DNA from: Phytophthora colocasiae
Lineage: Eukaryota > Oomycota > Peronosporomycetes > Peronosporales > Peronosporaceae
DNA: 64,000 nt
NCBI GenBank assembly: GCA_018806915.1
Contig: JAGKQI010000079.1
Coordinates: 481,001 to 545,000 of the forward strand
Direction: 5' to 3'
Shown: positions 10,713-19,708 of the stretch, in pieces
Position numbering within the stretch: the stretch's first letter is position 1
Layout: each line of letters opens with the position of its first letter
Notes under the pieces: model-generated
Database searches by the model: none
Seen by the model: only the letters and a program-made list of their open reading frames with translations
Told to the model about the DNA's origin: nothing
Position numbers and translations under genes: made by a program

Positions 10713-12366
10713 TTGGGTAAACAAAACAAACCAACGAAATCGTGGGTTAGTTGCAATTCTCATTTTCAACCGTGGTTGTACATGTTTGTAAGGGCCGAGT
10801 GCACATACGCATACGAGAAAATGTTTCGCACTTTAATTAGATGTGCTCGTGAATTTCTAGATGTGGAGGTTCTCGTCGTCAGTTGCAGTATTGACCACAG
10901 CGATGCTATTGCGTCTGCACTGGAGGCGGTTTGGCCGACTATAGAGATTCTAACTTGCTGGGAGCATCTTCTTCGCTCAGCCAAGAAGTCGAAGAACATC
11001 CAACGTCTTCAGACAAGTCCCTACTTTGGAGAATATCGTCTCGCATTTGAAAATGTTGCACCTTTCGCGCTCATTGCAGCAATTCAGAGCTCTGTCTAAA
11101 CGAGTTATTCGAGCGTGGAAAATTGCTGGTGAAGAAGCGTATGCGGATTGGTTCCAGGATATGTATTTAACTCCTAGATGGGAGAGGTGGTTTGTGAATG
11201 GATCTTCAATTCCAGGGTTTCTCCCTACACAGCAACCAATCGAGGCTCACCACCGAGTGATAAAGGTTATTGTTTCCGATTTCAAAAAAGCTCCTACTGA
11301 AACGGTGTTAAACAGCGTCCTACCGCGCGTTTTGTTGTACGACACTGACGGCGGACCACAACATGTGTATCGTCATTACTGCGAAGGTAAGCGCCTCAAA
11401 GATATGTGTTTTCAATCAAAATATTCAACAAGATTGTTTTTATTGTAGGACTGCTACCTACCGAAAGCGTCATAAAGGCAACCGCTTATTTGATTCAGGC
11501 AGCGAATCACCAAGAAGTATTTCCTCAAGGAGATCGAACTGCGCCCGAAAGAATTGTGTTCAACAGCATGAAGTCGATGGTGAAGGTTAACAGCCTTTGT
11601 GGATTGTGTGTCACCACAGACCGAAGCCAAAAGTACGTTATCTTCTCCAAAATCAATGTGGATATCGGTCTCATCTCTGTTTTCTATTTACTTCTAGATT
11701 CATATTGTCAATGTCCGGTCGGCTTCTGACGACGATCGCCAATAAACACAGCTTCATTTGACTTTCTGTCCTTGCAAAACGTAGCGGTCGACCGAGCACG
11801 TGCGATAAATCTCCCCAATTTTTCCATGGTACCGACGTGGCAACTTCAAGATGTACGTTGTTTGACGTAGTAAGCAGTTGATATCTAATCTTACTCTATC
11901 TGTTTTTATTGTTTTTAACTACGCAGGTCGAGTCAATCCGAGAGGCAATTACATGTACCTGTAAGAGGTACATGCACTCTGGATGGGTGTGTGCCCACGT
12001 AATTGCGTCCTTGAGTCTACTGGACAAGCTGGACCTATCGACAGCAATGCACCATACATTCCAATGCGAGGGCCTCCTGGAAGGCTTCGAGACAAATTGG
12101 CGGGGCCACTGACCGGGAGGACCTGTCCTCAGATGATTTCTTTAGTGCCAATAAACCTAATTTCTCTGTTTACACAGCAACTAGGGCGTCCACTTCGTTG
12201 GCCATACGTGGAAGAATTCGATGTAGAGGATGGAGATGCTCAATTCCGTGAACACAGGGTGGGGCAAGTTGCTGGTGCCGACTTTCCGAAGAAGACGGTG
12301 TTTCTGAGTGGAGTGTATCGTATCTGCACGGTGATGTTCTCTATTATCAAGTTGAAGAGCTGGTAA
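10713..12366 (+). pseudogene. MULE transposase, multi-exon, 5' part decayed
   Basis: Coding blocks run in order: 10713-11099 with CSIDHSDAIASALEAVWPTI and TCWEHLLR (second catalytic Asp and the C/H motif of MULE transposases); 11026-11385 with TQQPIEAHHRVIK (third catalytic acidic residue); a clear GT-AG intron at about 11386-11448 (GTAAGC...TTTTATTGTAG); an exon from 11449 (GLLPTESVIKATAYLI); further likely introns ending TTCTAG at about 11697 and CTACGCAG at about 11927; then 11928-12112 with the SWIM zinc finger CTCKRYMHSGWVCAH. A last block (12180-12366) may be the C-terminus in another frame. The first catalytic Asp region upstream of 10713 is not recognisable, and 10713-11099 and 11026 onward are in different frames. 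Probably inactive. Confidence 0.75.
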
Positions 12367-12506
12367 TACGGAATTATTCGAGCGAGAAACATCGGAGCGC
12401 TATAAACGTACCCTAGAACGAGATATCATTGCATATTCATCTTAATGCCAACTTCTAACAGGTTTTCAGCCTTGAATTTCTGTTGCGCTTTGAGAACCTA
12501 ATCGGT

Positions 12507-12599
12507 GCAACAGGCATTCAGACTCCAGTAACAGGTTTTCAGTAGATTCGGGGGTAACAGGTCATTCAGTAGTTCTGCAACAGATTTTAAGTTTTTTCC
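12507..12599 (-). repeat. Right terminal inverted repeat of the MULE
   Basis: Reverse complement of 9265-9357. It holds three aacaggttttc/caggtcattc-like words that may be transposase binding sites; this is inferred. The 9-bp target duplication follows directly at 12600-12608. Confidence 0.88.
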
Positions 12600-12739
12600 T
12601 GCTACTTCCAATGTACTTCGAAGTTCTAAAGTGAAAATCCGAGCCCATATTTGTTGTCGTGGGAGATTAGAAAGAAGTTCGGTTCGAATCTTAAAACGAT
12701 GTCGAAACAAATACTTCAAGTACTTCAGTAGTACCATTA

Positions 12740-12868
12740 GGGGGAGTCAAAGTTAGGATTCGCGTGTCAAAATATACAAGCAAGCGCGCCAAAATATCAC
12801 AGAAACCCGGTCAAAATATAATATGGGTACACGCCAAGAAATAAAGGGGCTCCAACTTTGACAACCCC
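12740..12868. repeat. Probable 5' terminal region of a Harbinger element
   Basis: Preceded by TTA (the usual PIF/Harbinger 3-bp target), the sequence gggggagtcaaagtt (12740-12754) is mirrored as aactttgacaacccc at 12854-12868 (13 of 15 match). Between them the word (T/C)CAAAATAT occurs three times (12768, 12789, 12811), like subterminal transposase binding sites. The transposase ATG is three bases downstream. I could not find the matching 3' end. Confidence 0.5.
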
Positions 12869-12871
12869 AAC

Positions 12872-14233
12872 ATGGTGGCCACCGCGATGCACGGCACTCC
12901 TACAGAAAGGCAACACAACGACCATCACTCTGTATTCCGCACTCCGTCAAGCATGCCAAGACTAAGCGAGAGGCAGCAGTTCATCGTCGAGATCATCGAC
13001 TTCCTGGCGATCCTGATTCTGGAGGAGGACGACGACGAAGATATTGGCTTTTGTGTGCTAAAGGATGGCGGGATGGACCTCGCCATGGGCACTCCTGCCG
13101 AAGAGCTTGCCGAGTTGCTCCAGTTGGTCACCCATAATCGATATCTCGTCCCACGAGAGCGAATCTCCTTAAGCTCTGACTTTGCCTACAACGTGTTTCC
13201 TCGGCTTTCTGATGAGGACTTCAAGCAGCAGACCAGGACCACGCGCAGCACCTTCTGCAAAATTCTTACAGCAATTCAAGGGCACACCATATTCAGCAAC
13301 GCCAGCCAGAACCCTCAAGCTCCTGTCTGGCTTCAACTGGCCGTCGCGCTTGACCGGCTTGGGACCAACGGTAATGGGGCATCTCTTGGTCGCTCAAGAA
13401 AACTATGGGGACTTGGAAAGGGGACGGTTCCTCTTTATACAGCCCGCGTCATTATCGCTCTTAATGATCTCCGTGACGAGTTCGTAGCATGGCCAGATTC
13501 AGCAGAAAGAAGACGAATCTCACGCCGCATGGAACACGAGGGCTTTCCAGGTTGTGTTGGGTTTATTGATGGGACCACAATCCCGTTGGCACAGAAGCCT
13601 GCTGTGGATGGAGAGTGCTATTTTGACCGCAAGCACAGGTACAGCGTGAACGCTCAAGTCGTGTGTGATGATCGCCGCCGGATCATTGCGTTTTACAGTG
13701 GGTGGCCTGGATCGTGCGGTGACAGTGCTGTCTATCATGAGATGCGGCTTGCAACTGACGCAGACAAACGGCGTTTTTTCGACTGCAACCAATATCTGGT
13801 GGCTGACTCCGCATACCCTGCTGACTTAACACACCACACAATCATCCCAGCGTACAAGACGAGCCATCTTGGAAACGAGAAAGAGGAATTTAACAAGTGT
13901 GTTGCTCATGTGCGTGTGGTGAACGAGCATACTATTGGCGTTTTGAAGGGGAGGTGGTCGTCCCTGCGTGAGCTGCGAGTGCAAATACGAACAAGCGAGG
14001 ACATGAATCGAATATTGCTGTGGCTTACAGCCTGCGTTGTTCTTCACAACATGTCGCTCTTATTTGGTGATGGTTGGCCTAGCGACGAAGAATGCCCTGA
14101 CACTTACAGCGATTCAGACGAACCAGCTAGCGACAGCGATGATGAGGACCCGTATGCATTTCGCCGGCACATTAAGGCAAAGGCAATCGCTCGTGGGCGT
14201 GCTCGTGGTGGAATTTTGTGCCAGGACAACTAG
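12872..14233 (+). CDS. PIF/Harbinger transposase (DDE_Tnp_4 type), intact
   Basis: 453 codons without interruption. The DDE nuclease domain is clear: GCVGFIDGTTIPLA with D233, YLVADSAYP with D312 and VVNEHTIGVLKGRW with E352, all in the spacing and context of Harbinger transposases. An N-terminal helical region (about 30-200) probably corresponds to the helix-turn-helix part. The C-terminus is acidic (SDSDEPASDSDDEDP, about 415-430) and ends with a basic stretch. Harbinger transposition normally needs this nuclease plus a second Myb/SANT-like DNA-binding protein. No SANT gene lies beside it; the convergent neighbour is a PX-domain protein. The intact frame suggests recent activity or domestication. 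The start codon lies just inside the proposed terminal repeat, which fits an element-borne gene. Confidence 0.9.
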   Translation: MVATAMHGTPTERQHNDHHSVFRTPSSMPRLSERQQFIVEIIDFLAILILEEDDDEDIGFCVLKDGGMDLAMGTPAEELAELLQLVTHNRYLVPRERISLSSDFAYNVFPRLSDEDFKQQTRTTRSTFCKILTAIQGHTIFSNASQNPQAPVWLQLAVALDRLGTNGNGASLGRSRKLWGLGKGTVPLYTARVIIALNDLRDEFVAWPDSAERRRISRRMEHEGFPGCVGFIDGTTIPLAQKPAVDGECYFDRKHRYSVNAQVVCDDRRRIIAFYSGWPGSCGDSAVYHEMRLATDADKRRFFDCNQYLVADSAYPADLTHHTIIPAYKTSHLGNEKEEFNKCVAHVRVVNEHTIGVLKGRWSSLRELRVQIRTSEDMNRILLWLTACVVLHNMSLLFGDGWPSDEECPDTYSDSDEPASDSDDEDPYAFRRHIKAKAIARGRARGGILCQDN

Positions 14234-14422
14234 TTGTTAGCCGAAAATATTTGAACAACACAACGCTTTTTGGCTGCTTCATCGTTGACGTTAATTTGGG
14301 TTTGTTATTGCGTAGTGGAGTGTAATTGCAGCGCTGAGAAGGGAGAATCTTCCCACCAAAAATACTATCGCTGCGACGATCACCTTGAAGTTCAAAACTG
14401 GAATGCTCGGTGTCAGATCGGA

Positions 14423-15604
14423 CTAAACCCCGCCTTCGTAAAGCTGCATCAACATCTTGATCTCGTCAGAACTTTTCTGAGCAGCCACCAACGACATAAA
14501 CATCTCGTGACGACGCGAAGCTCGGCGCTCTTCCACTTCGCGGGTACGCAGCTGTTGCTCAAAGCGTTGCTGCTCTTTGTTAGACTTTTGCTGCTCCTCC
14601 CACATTCTTTCGTCGAGCGCCAGTTTGCTCTGCATATATTTGATCTTGTCCTCTCCATTTTTTGCGTATGCCACGGACAGGGACGCTCTGCTTTCGTGGG
14701 CAGTCATTTTCTTAGGTTTCTTGCTTTCAAAATCCGAGCTGTCAGAGCTTGATCGTTTCTTTTTCTTTTGAGCCTTGGTTTTGCGGGTGTTAGAGTCACT
14801 AGGGTGGCGTTTTTGTTTCGACGACTTCGACGATGGCTCACCGAGTCGTGAAGAGCATTTGTCGATCGAAGAAGTCGGACATTGTGAAGCGGTTGGATGG
14901 CTTGGCTTCGACAGCGTCGTGTCGGTCGACGGCGACGGATATGAAGGCGTTTCAATTACCGCTGGATCTCGGATCAGCTGCCTCGGGCGCATAGCGACCA
15001 TACTCGGTGACAGTGAGCGGTCTTTAGAAGTGGTACGGAGCAACGCGAGTTCGGAGACAGAGGGTAGCTCATCATCGTCTGCTGCTAAACGAGGAAGCGT
15101 AAGTGGGAGACATTTACCACCTTCGCTGCCATCCCACTCAGGCGACAGCTCATCATCTTCGTCTTCTTCGTCTCCTAACAGACCCTGTGTAGTCTCCAAT
15201 AGAAAACGCATGTAGCTATCGAGCTCCTCCATCCGCGTAGCATCTACACGCTTCTTGCTGAAGCCCAGACCAGACTTGAAGATGTGGCGGTCTGGGAACT
15301 GCACAGTGCCGTAGAAGCTCTCGAGTTCTTCGCAGGCACCACAACTCAGATGTTTCTTACTGCCGCTGCTACTGAATTGATGCTGCAACGCATCATGAAG
15401 CGCACGAAACTCGGAGTAACGCTTGGCCACATACCAATCGGCATTGCCACTGCGACTCACGCGCAACACATACAGGGTGGGGCGGCGGTGCGACTGGTTC
15501 TCGCGGCCGTACGAGATGATCTTGGCTGTCACGGGGCGTAGTGAACGCGTCTGGAAGGTGGACGAGCAGCGGCTGCCGGACTTTTCAGCTTCGGAGGGCG
15601 TCAT
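14423..15604 (-). CDS. PX-domain protein with charged coiled-coil C-terminus
   Basis: 393 residues. Residues about 24-145 match a phox (PX) phosphoinositide-binding domain: TAKIISYGR..., VLRVSRSG.ADWYVAKRYSEFRALHDAL, then FPDRHIFKSGLG and a final RMEELDSYMRFLLE helix. PX domains dock proteins on endosomal membranes. The middle is Ser/Pro-rich and low in complexity. Residues about 265-300 hold a Lys-rich, nuclear-signal-like tract (TRKTKAQKKKKRSSS), and the end is a long charged helix (KIKYMQSKLALDERMWEEQQKS..., SSDEIKMLMQLYEGG). That tail looks like the C-terminal helix of transposon-associated SANT/Myb proteins, an impression not backed by a search. The gene converges with the Harbinger transposase (stops 189 bp apart). 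It could be a host gene or the second gene of the element with a swapped N-terminus. Confidence 0.75.
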   Translation of the reverse strand: MTPSEAEKSGSRCSSTFQTRSLRPVTAKIISYGRENQSHRRPTLYVLRVSRSGNADWYVAKRYSEFRALHDALQHQFSSSGSKKHLSCGACEELESFYGTVQFPDRHIFKSGLGFSKKRVDATRMEELDSYMRFLLETTQGLLGDEEDEDDELSPEWDGSEGGKCLPLTLPRLAADDDELPSVSELALLRTTSKDRSLSPSMVAMRPRQLIRDPAVIETPSYPSPSTDTTLSKPSHPTASQCPTSSIDKCSSRLGEPSSKSSKQKRHPSDSNTRKTKAQKKKKRSSSDSSDFESKKPKKMTAHESRASLSVAYAKNGEDKIKYMQSKLALDERMWEEQQKSNKEQQRFEQQLRTREVEERRASRRHEMFMSLVAAQKSSDEIKMLMQLYEGGV

Positions 15605-16429
15605 TCACGTACTGAGCTGCCGAATTAATAAAAAAAAACGGTGTTCGTAATGCTAATCACTTGCCGACTTGAGCGACTCTTGAGAAATGAAGATGTTGAG
15701 CTGCGGCTGACATGGAGGGAGGAGCCGGACCGCTGATGCATGCCTCATCACCATGGTGTGCACAGAAAGGATGGTTACAGATGTATCTATATAATTGATG
15801 CCGGGTGGTGTAGTTGTCCTGGTAGTTTTTCATTAATCATTTAAGGACGGATGAGTTAGGATTATTTTAGTCTGTCTATACTGTACGGTGAATCGCTATC
15901 GGTGAAAAGTTACGGTGGCTGCATCAACTTGATGGTGAACTTGGAGCTGCTTCAAGCAGCCTTTCAACGGCTCTTGGTGCTTTGTTGCACTGCAGCAGCA
16001 AGTCGCTGCCAACAAAGGAAGGATTACTTCGCGCAGTTCATGTACTTCGGTGGCGAATTGGGTGCCTTCCAAAATCCACACCAGAAGTTTGGTGGGCATC
16101 CGTTCGAATGCACGTTTTATCTACTATCTGCTAAATCTCGACCCGCCAAAAGCGACCTAAACGTCCGTACATGTAACCTACTTCAGTGATTAACGATTTT
16201 TTCATATCCGGGCTTGATCAGCAGGCTTATCAACAGAATGCGGGAAACACACAGATATAAGGTTACGCACACAGAATATGTGACAGCACATAAAGCATGC
16301 GTGGTGCACACCAACATGAAGTAATGCCACACGAATAAAATTCTTGCCACACTGCAATACGGAGCGTCACACCAAATCTGGGTGGCAGAACACCACCCAT
16401 TATCAGCGAATCAAGTTCCGAAACACAAG
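15605..16429. other. Intergenic between PX gene and second MULE
   Basis: No supported gene. A minus-strand frame at 15896-16099 is short and has no recognised motif. It should hold the divergent promoters of the PX gene (minus) and the MULE transposase (plus), and the left end of the MULE. I could not define a TIR. Confidence 0.4.
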
Positions 16430-16445
16430 TCATTTCTACCAATTA
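16430..16445 (+). promoter_or_regulatory. Inr-like core promoter of MULE transposase 2
   Basis: TCATTTCTACCAATTA matches the oomycete initiator pattern (TCATTYYNCAWTTT with two extra bases). It lies about 100 bp upstream of the ATG at 16544, which favours that start over the in-frame upstream codon at 16382. Confidence 0.5.
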
Positions 16446-16543
16446 AAGCGAAGCAAATACCCTATGAGCTCTTGACATATTCGAAACAAGACCTCTCTGC
16501 GCAGACCAAGACGCCCCCCCCTCTTCATCCAACTCCCCTCAAG

Positions 16544-18415
16544 ATGCCTCCTACCTACACGTGGAAAACGGTGTGCAGCGATATGGCTCGTGAGGATGCC
16601 CAGCTCCTTGTTGAGGACTTGAAGTTCTTCATCATCGTGAAGAGCCAGCTGGTTCCATGTGTTGTGTGCGCCCTGACACGGCCGCATAAGATGCGATACC
16701 AGTTGCTGAAGTGTTCGTCGGAAACTTGCAAGGCCACGACGCCGTATGACGCTTGCCCGTGGACTGGCAAGATTCTCACTTGCCAAGAGCTGAATCGAGT
16801 AACCGTGATGGAGCACGGAACTCATGAAACGTCCGTCCGAGATCCACGCAAGCCCCAGCTGACACCACGCCTGAAGGACTACGGTCGTGAAATGGCTACC
16901 GTTGGGTTGAAGCCAGCTCGAATCCACATGGGAATGAGTCGACGTTTCGGATTAACGGAGGACGAAATGCCGACCTTACGTCAAGTACAGTGGTTCGTCG
17001 GAAACTTTACGAAGAAGAAGTTGCGCCGTACGGACGACTATGACGACATCCTCGATCAAGTTGGCAAGTTGGAATTTGGGTCATCGACAACGGATACGCA
17101 ACCATTTTCGTTTGGCTGGGCACGTGACAGCGACGTAAAACCAGATGTGGGTGACGGCTCTGACGAAAACCCTTTCCTGATCGGTTTGACGACCAAGTGT
17201 CTGTTACGCAACGCCGCTCGGGACCCGACCTCGTTCGTATTCCACATGGATGGAACCTTCAAGTTAAACCAAGTGGGATATCCTGTCGTCGTGTGTGGCA
17301 TCTCGGATCGCGGTAGATCTTTTCACCTTGTGGCTCTCTTCATCACGTCTCAACGCCTTGAAAGCCTGTACGTGAAGGCGCTTTTGGCTCTTCGCAAGAT
17401 GTTCACTGTGATTACCAGCCAGCAACTGTCACTGAAATATGTGATGGCAGATGCTGAGGCTGGCCAACTGAATGCCGTTACCCAAGTATTTGGCATGGAC
17501 TCCGACCTGACCTATTTGATGTGCTTCTATCACGTAATGGCCAAGGTACATGAGAGGCTCAAAGGTGTTCCGGTTTCGTTGCGGGAGCAGGTGGTTACTG
17601 ACATTTACGACCTTCATTTCTCCTCAAGCCAAAGTGTCTATGACGAAATGGTACAAACAGTACTTGCCAAATGGTCAGGCGAGGATCAGTTGTTGGTGTT
17701 TCGAAGCTACTTTGAGGCCATTTGGATGACCAGTTCGTTCCACCGCTGGCAATGCTTCCACACACCAGGTGGATATGCGACGACCAACAATCCCGTTGAG
17801 CAGTTCAATCGTCTGATCAAGCGAGACTACACGCTCCGCACGAAACACAAGATCGGAACGTTGATCCGTTTGCTGGCCGACTGCTGTGGACACCAGTCGG
17901 TTAGTACCCGACCGTTCAAGGAAGCTCCTCAAGCCACACAGCAATTAAAGGCTCGTGTAAAAGACTTTCGCCTCCGCGGCTTGCTCCAAGACATGACTCC
18001 GACCCGGTCGAGCATTGAGTTCTTGCTCGTATCCCCAAACCCGGATATGGTGCGTGTGCTGTCACGCGGATGTCATCGCGTGTTCTTACCGGAATTGGGT
18101 CGAACTCGCGAAGTAGCTCCTATTTCGGCACAGATGGGAGCAAACTATGCGCGGAGGGAAGTTGAAGGCCAACCAAAAGGTGGTTGGTATGTGGATGTTC
18201 GGCGCCTAAGCTGCGGATGCAAGTATAACTTCAAGTTTGCCATTTGCATCCACGTGGTTTTCGCTTTGCAAGTCAAGTACTACACTGGCTTGGACGGCAA
18301 GCGAACACTTGTCAACCGTTCTGTTTCGCATAGAAAACGGAAGACTCCTGCGGACACGACCCGCGTTCCACCGGGGCGTCCTCGATCGAACGGACACGCA
18401 TTAAACCGAGAATAA
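16544..18415 (+). CDS. MULE transposase 2, intact
   Basis: From the ATG at 16544 (MPPTYTWKTV) the product is 623 residues; the frame is open back to 16382, but the Inr-like element at 16430 supports the shorter form. It has an N-terminal zinc-binding part (CVVCALTRPHKMRYQLLKCS...C), the catalytic core FHMDGTFKLN (first Asp, codon at 17249), VMADAEAGQLNAV (second Asp, 17450), CFYHVMAKVHERL (C/H motif) and NNPVEQFNRLIKRD (Glu, 17798), and a C-terminal SWIM finger (LSCGCKYNFKFAICIHVVFA), then a basic tail. This is a complete MULE transposase, which would bind TIRs and move the element by cut and paste. It differs from the decayed MULE transposase at 10713 and has no introns. A chromodomain gene follows 94 bp downstream on the same strand. 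Confidence 0.9.
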   Translation: MPPTYTWKTVCSDMAREDAQLLVEDLKFFIIVKSQLVPCVVCALTRPHKMRYQLLKCSSETCKATTPYDACPWTGKILTCQELNRVTVMEHGTHETSVRDPRKPQLTPRLKDYGREMATVGLKPARIHMGMSRRFGLTEDEMPTLRQVQWFVGNFTKKKLRRTDDYDDILDQVGKLEFGSSTTDTQPFSFGWARDSDVKPDVGDGSDENPFLIGLTTKCLLRNAARDPTSFVFHMDGTFKLNQVGYPVVVCGISDRGRSFHLVALFITSQRLESLYVKALLALRKMFTVITSQQLSLKYVMADAEAGQLNAVTQVFGMDSDLTYLMCFYHVMAKVHERLKGVPVSLREQVVTDIYDLHFSSSQSVYDEMVQTVLAKWSGEDQLLVFRSYFEAIWMTSSFHRWQCFHTPGGYATTNNPVEQFNRLIKRDYTLRTKHKIGTLIRLLADCCGHQSVSTRPFKEAPQATQQLKARVKDFRLRGLLQDMTPTRSSIEFLLVSPNPDMVRVLSRGCHRVFLPELGRTREVAPISAQMGANYARREVEGQPKGGWYVDVRRLSCGCKYNFKFAICIHVVFALQVKYYTGLDGKRTLVNRSVSHRKRKTPADTTRVPPGRPRSNGHALNRE

Positions 18416-18484
18416 AGCGGTCCTTGCAGTTTTTTTTTTTAAACTATGAAACGGATATGCTTGAAACAAGCGTCAGTTCTTTAT

Positions 18485-18500
18485 TCATTCTCAAACTTTC
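18485..18500 (+). promoter_or_regulatory. Inr-like core promoter of the chromodomain gene
   Basis: TCATTCTCAAACTTTC is a close match to the oomycete initiator consensus. It lies 9 bp before the ATG at 18510, within the gap between the two genes, so the second gene probably has its own transcript. Confidence 0.55.
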
Positions 18501-18509
18501 TTCGCTACA

Positions 18510-19004
18510 ATGGCAGCTCCGACCAACGCCCAAGCTCCCCCGTCCGCGTTCGTGGCATTTTTCGACTGGTGCAAGAATCACCTTAAGGAAAGCGGACGGG
18601 GGAGGTTGGATGAGGCAGTCGCCCGGTATTTGAGGTCGTGGGGCCTCATTCAAGCTGACGCGTCCTCAAATACCGGGGACGCAATCAAGCGTCTTCTCGA
18701 CTCGGTCCCCCATCCGCGCATCACCAAGGCCCGTCTGATTGAAGCTGCAGCCCAAGGAAGTGACGCGGGTGAGGTAGAGTGGGTTCTGCCAAGTGGAACC
18801 GATCTTCAAGGTCGTCCGACTTACCAGATGAGGACCATTTTGGAGGACCGACGTGTCAACGGAAGGGTGGAATTCCTAACCACCTGGGAGCCTACCTGGG
18901 AGCCAGCTGCGAATCTCCCCTCGGGTGAGTTCAAGAAATTCCGGCAACGCAAGCGCCGTAAAGTTGAGCGCGCCTACATTGAAGCTGAAGCTGAGGAAGA
19001 CTAA
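18510..19004 (+). CDS. Small chromodomain protein adjoining MULE transposase
   Basis: 164 residues. Residues about 105-145 match a chromodomain: YQMRTILEDRRVNGRVEFLT, then TWEPTWEPAANL (aromatic positions Y105, F122 and W126/W130). It is followed by a strongly basic run (FRQRKRRK, 144-151) that could bind DNA or direct nuclear import, and a short acidic end. Residues 10-75 are probably helical with no recognised fold. Chromodomains bind methylated histone tails; in chromoviruses they sit on integrase and steer insertion. Here the domain is in a separate small protein 94 bp downstream of an intact MULE transposase, on the same strand, with its own Inr-like element. An accessory role in targeting or silencing is inference. 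There is no RT or integrase nearby, so it is not obviously a retroelement remnant. Confidence 0.8.
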   Translation: MAAPTNAQAPPSAFVAFFDWCKNHLKESGRGRLDEAVARYLRSWGLIQADASSNTGDAIKRLLDSVPHPRITKARLIEAAAQGSDAGEVEWVLPSGTDLQGRPTYQMRTILEDRRVNGRVEFLTTWEPTWEPAANLPSGEFKKFRQRKRRKVERAYIEAEAEED

Positions 19005-19198
19005 TGAAAAGAGAACGATAGTTTGCAGCTACGTATTATTTGATTTTAGATAATAAAAAATGCAAACTTTTATCTTGAGCTTGAACACTCCCGCAACGAC
19101 AAGCAACTATGCAAACCAGTAGCCATCAGCTAGAACGGTACAGGGTCTAGCCCTTCAACACGTTCAGCACAAGCCACCGGCCCGCACCATACACTTGC
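19005..19198. other. 3' flank of the chromodomain gene
   Basis: A short AT-rich stretch with an aataaaaaa run at about 19052, a possible poly(A) signal. No other feature seen. Confidence 0.35.
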
Positions 19199-19550
19199 CG
19201 TCGCGCCATAGATGTATGTTGCATGTTGTAGTCGTATAGCCAGCAGCTCCGTCGTATACGCGAGTCACGTCCGCAAGCGAGTCGGGGGCACCGCCATGCC
19301 AGTTGCAGCCGAGGCACGTATGTTGCATGTTGTAGTCGTATAGCCAGCAGCTCCGTCGTATACGCGAGTCACGTCCGCAAGCGAGTCGGGGGCGCCGCCA
19401 TGCCAGTTGCAGCCGAGGCACGTCGCGCCATAGATGTATGTTGCATGTTGTAGTCGTATAGCCAGCAGCTCCGTCGTATACGCGAGTCACGTCCGCAAGC
19501 GAGTCGGGGGCGCCGCCATGCCAGTTGCAGCCGAGGCACGTCGCGCTGCT
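19199..19550. repeat. Minisatellite, three units of about 104-118 bp
   Basis: Units begin with gtatgttgcatgttgtagtc at 19214, 19318 and 19436 and are almost identical. The spacing is 104 then 118 bp because a cgcgccatagat segment is missing between units 1 and 2. Long frames through it are repeat artefacts. It lacks short repeats with unique spacers, so it is not a CRISPR array. Confidence 0.9.
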
Positions 19551-19685
19551 TGTAGTAGTTGGTGTTAGCTGGAAAAAAGCCGAATGAGGTTGGAGTGAGA
19601 GGCTGGCCCAGCTTCCATCCAATCAGTGACATCCACCATTGATTGGATGACAGCAAAGGACGTGGACAGGTCACGTCCTGGAATC

Positions 19686-19708
19686 ATATCTGTGTGGCAC
19701 ACAGATAT
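19686..19708. repeat. Perfect 11-bp palindrome with one central base
   Basis: The arms are atatctgtgtg (19686-19696) and cacacagatat (19698-19708). It could be a protein-binding site or element end; no function is shown. Confidence 0.85.

Larger units (their letters stand above)
9265..12599. mobile_element. Complete MULE DNA transposon, 3.3 kb, with 93-bp TIRs
   Basis: The element is bounded by near-perfect inverted repeats (9265-9357 and 12507-12599; 84 of the inner 86 bases match) and by the 9-bp direct repeat tgctacttc at 9256-9264 and 12600-12608. Long TIRs and 9-bp duplications are hallmarks of Mutator-like elements, and the cargo is a MULE-type transposase with a SWIM zinc finger. The good match between the ends against a decayed transposase suggests the copy moved fairly recently, perhaps with transposase supplied in trans. 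Confidence 0.88.

Noticed and set aside
19199..19550. CRISPR-like array
   Set aside because: Units are ~110 bp and adjacent without unique spacers, in a eukaryotic context.
19164..19674. Repeat-derived ORFs on the minus strand
   Set aside because: They follow the minisatellite period and contain no non-repeated protein sequence.
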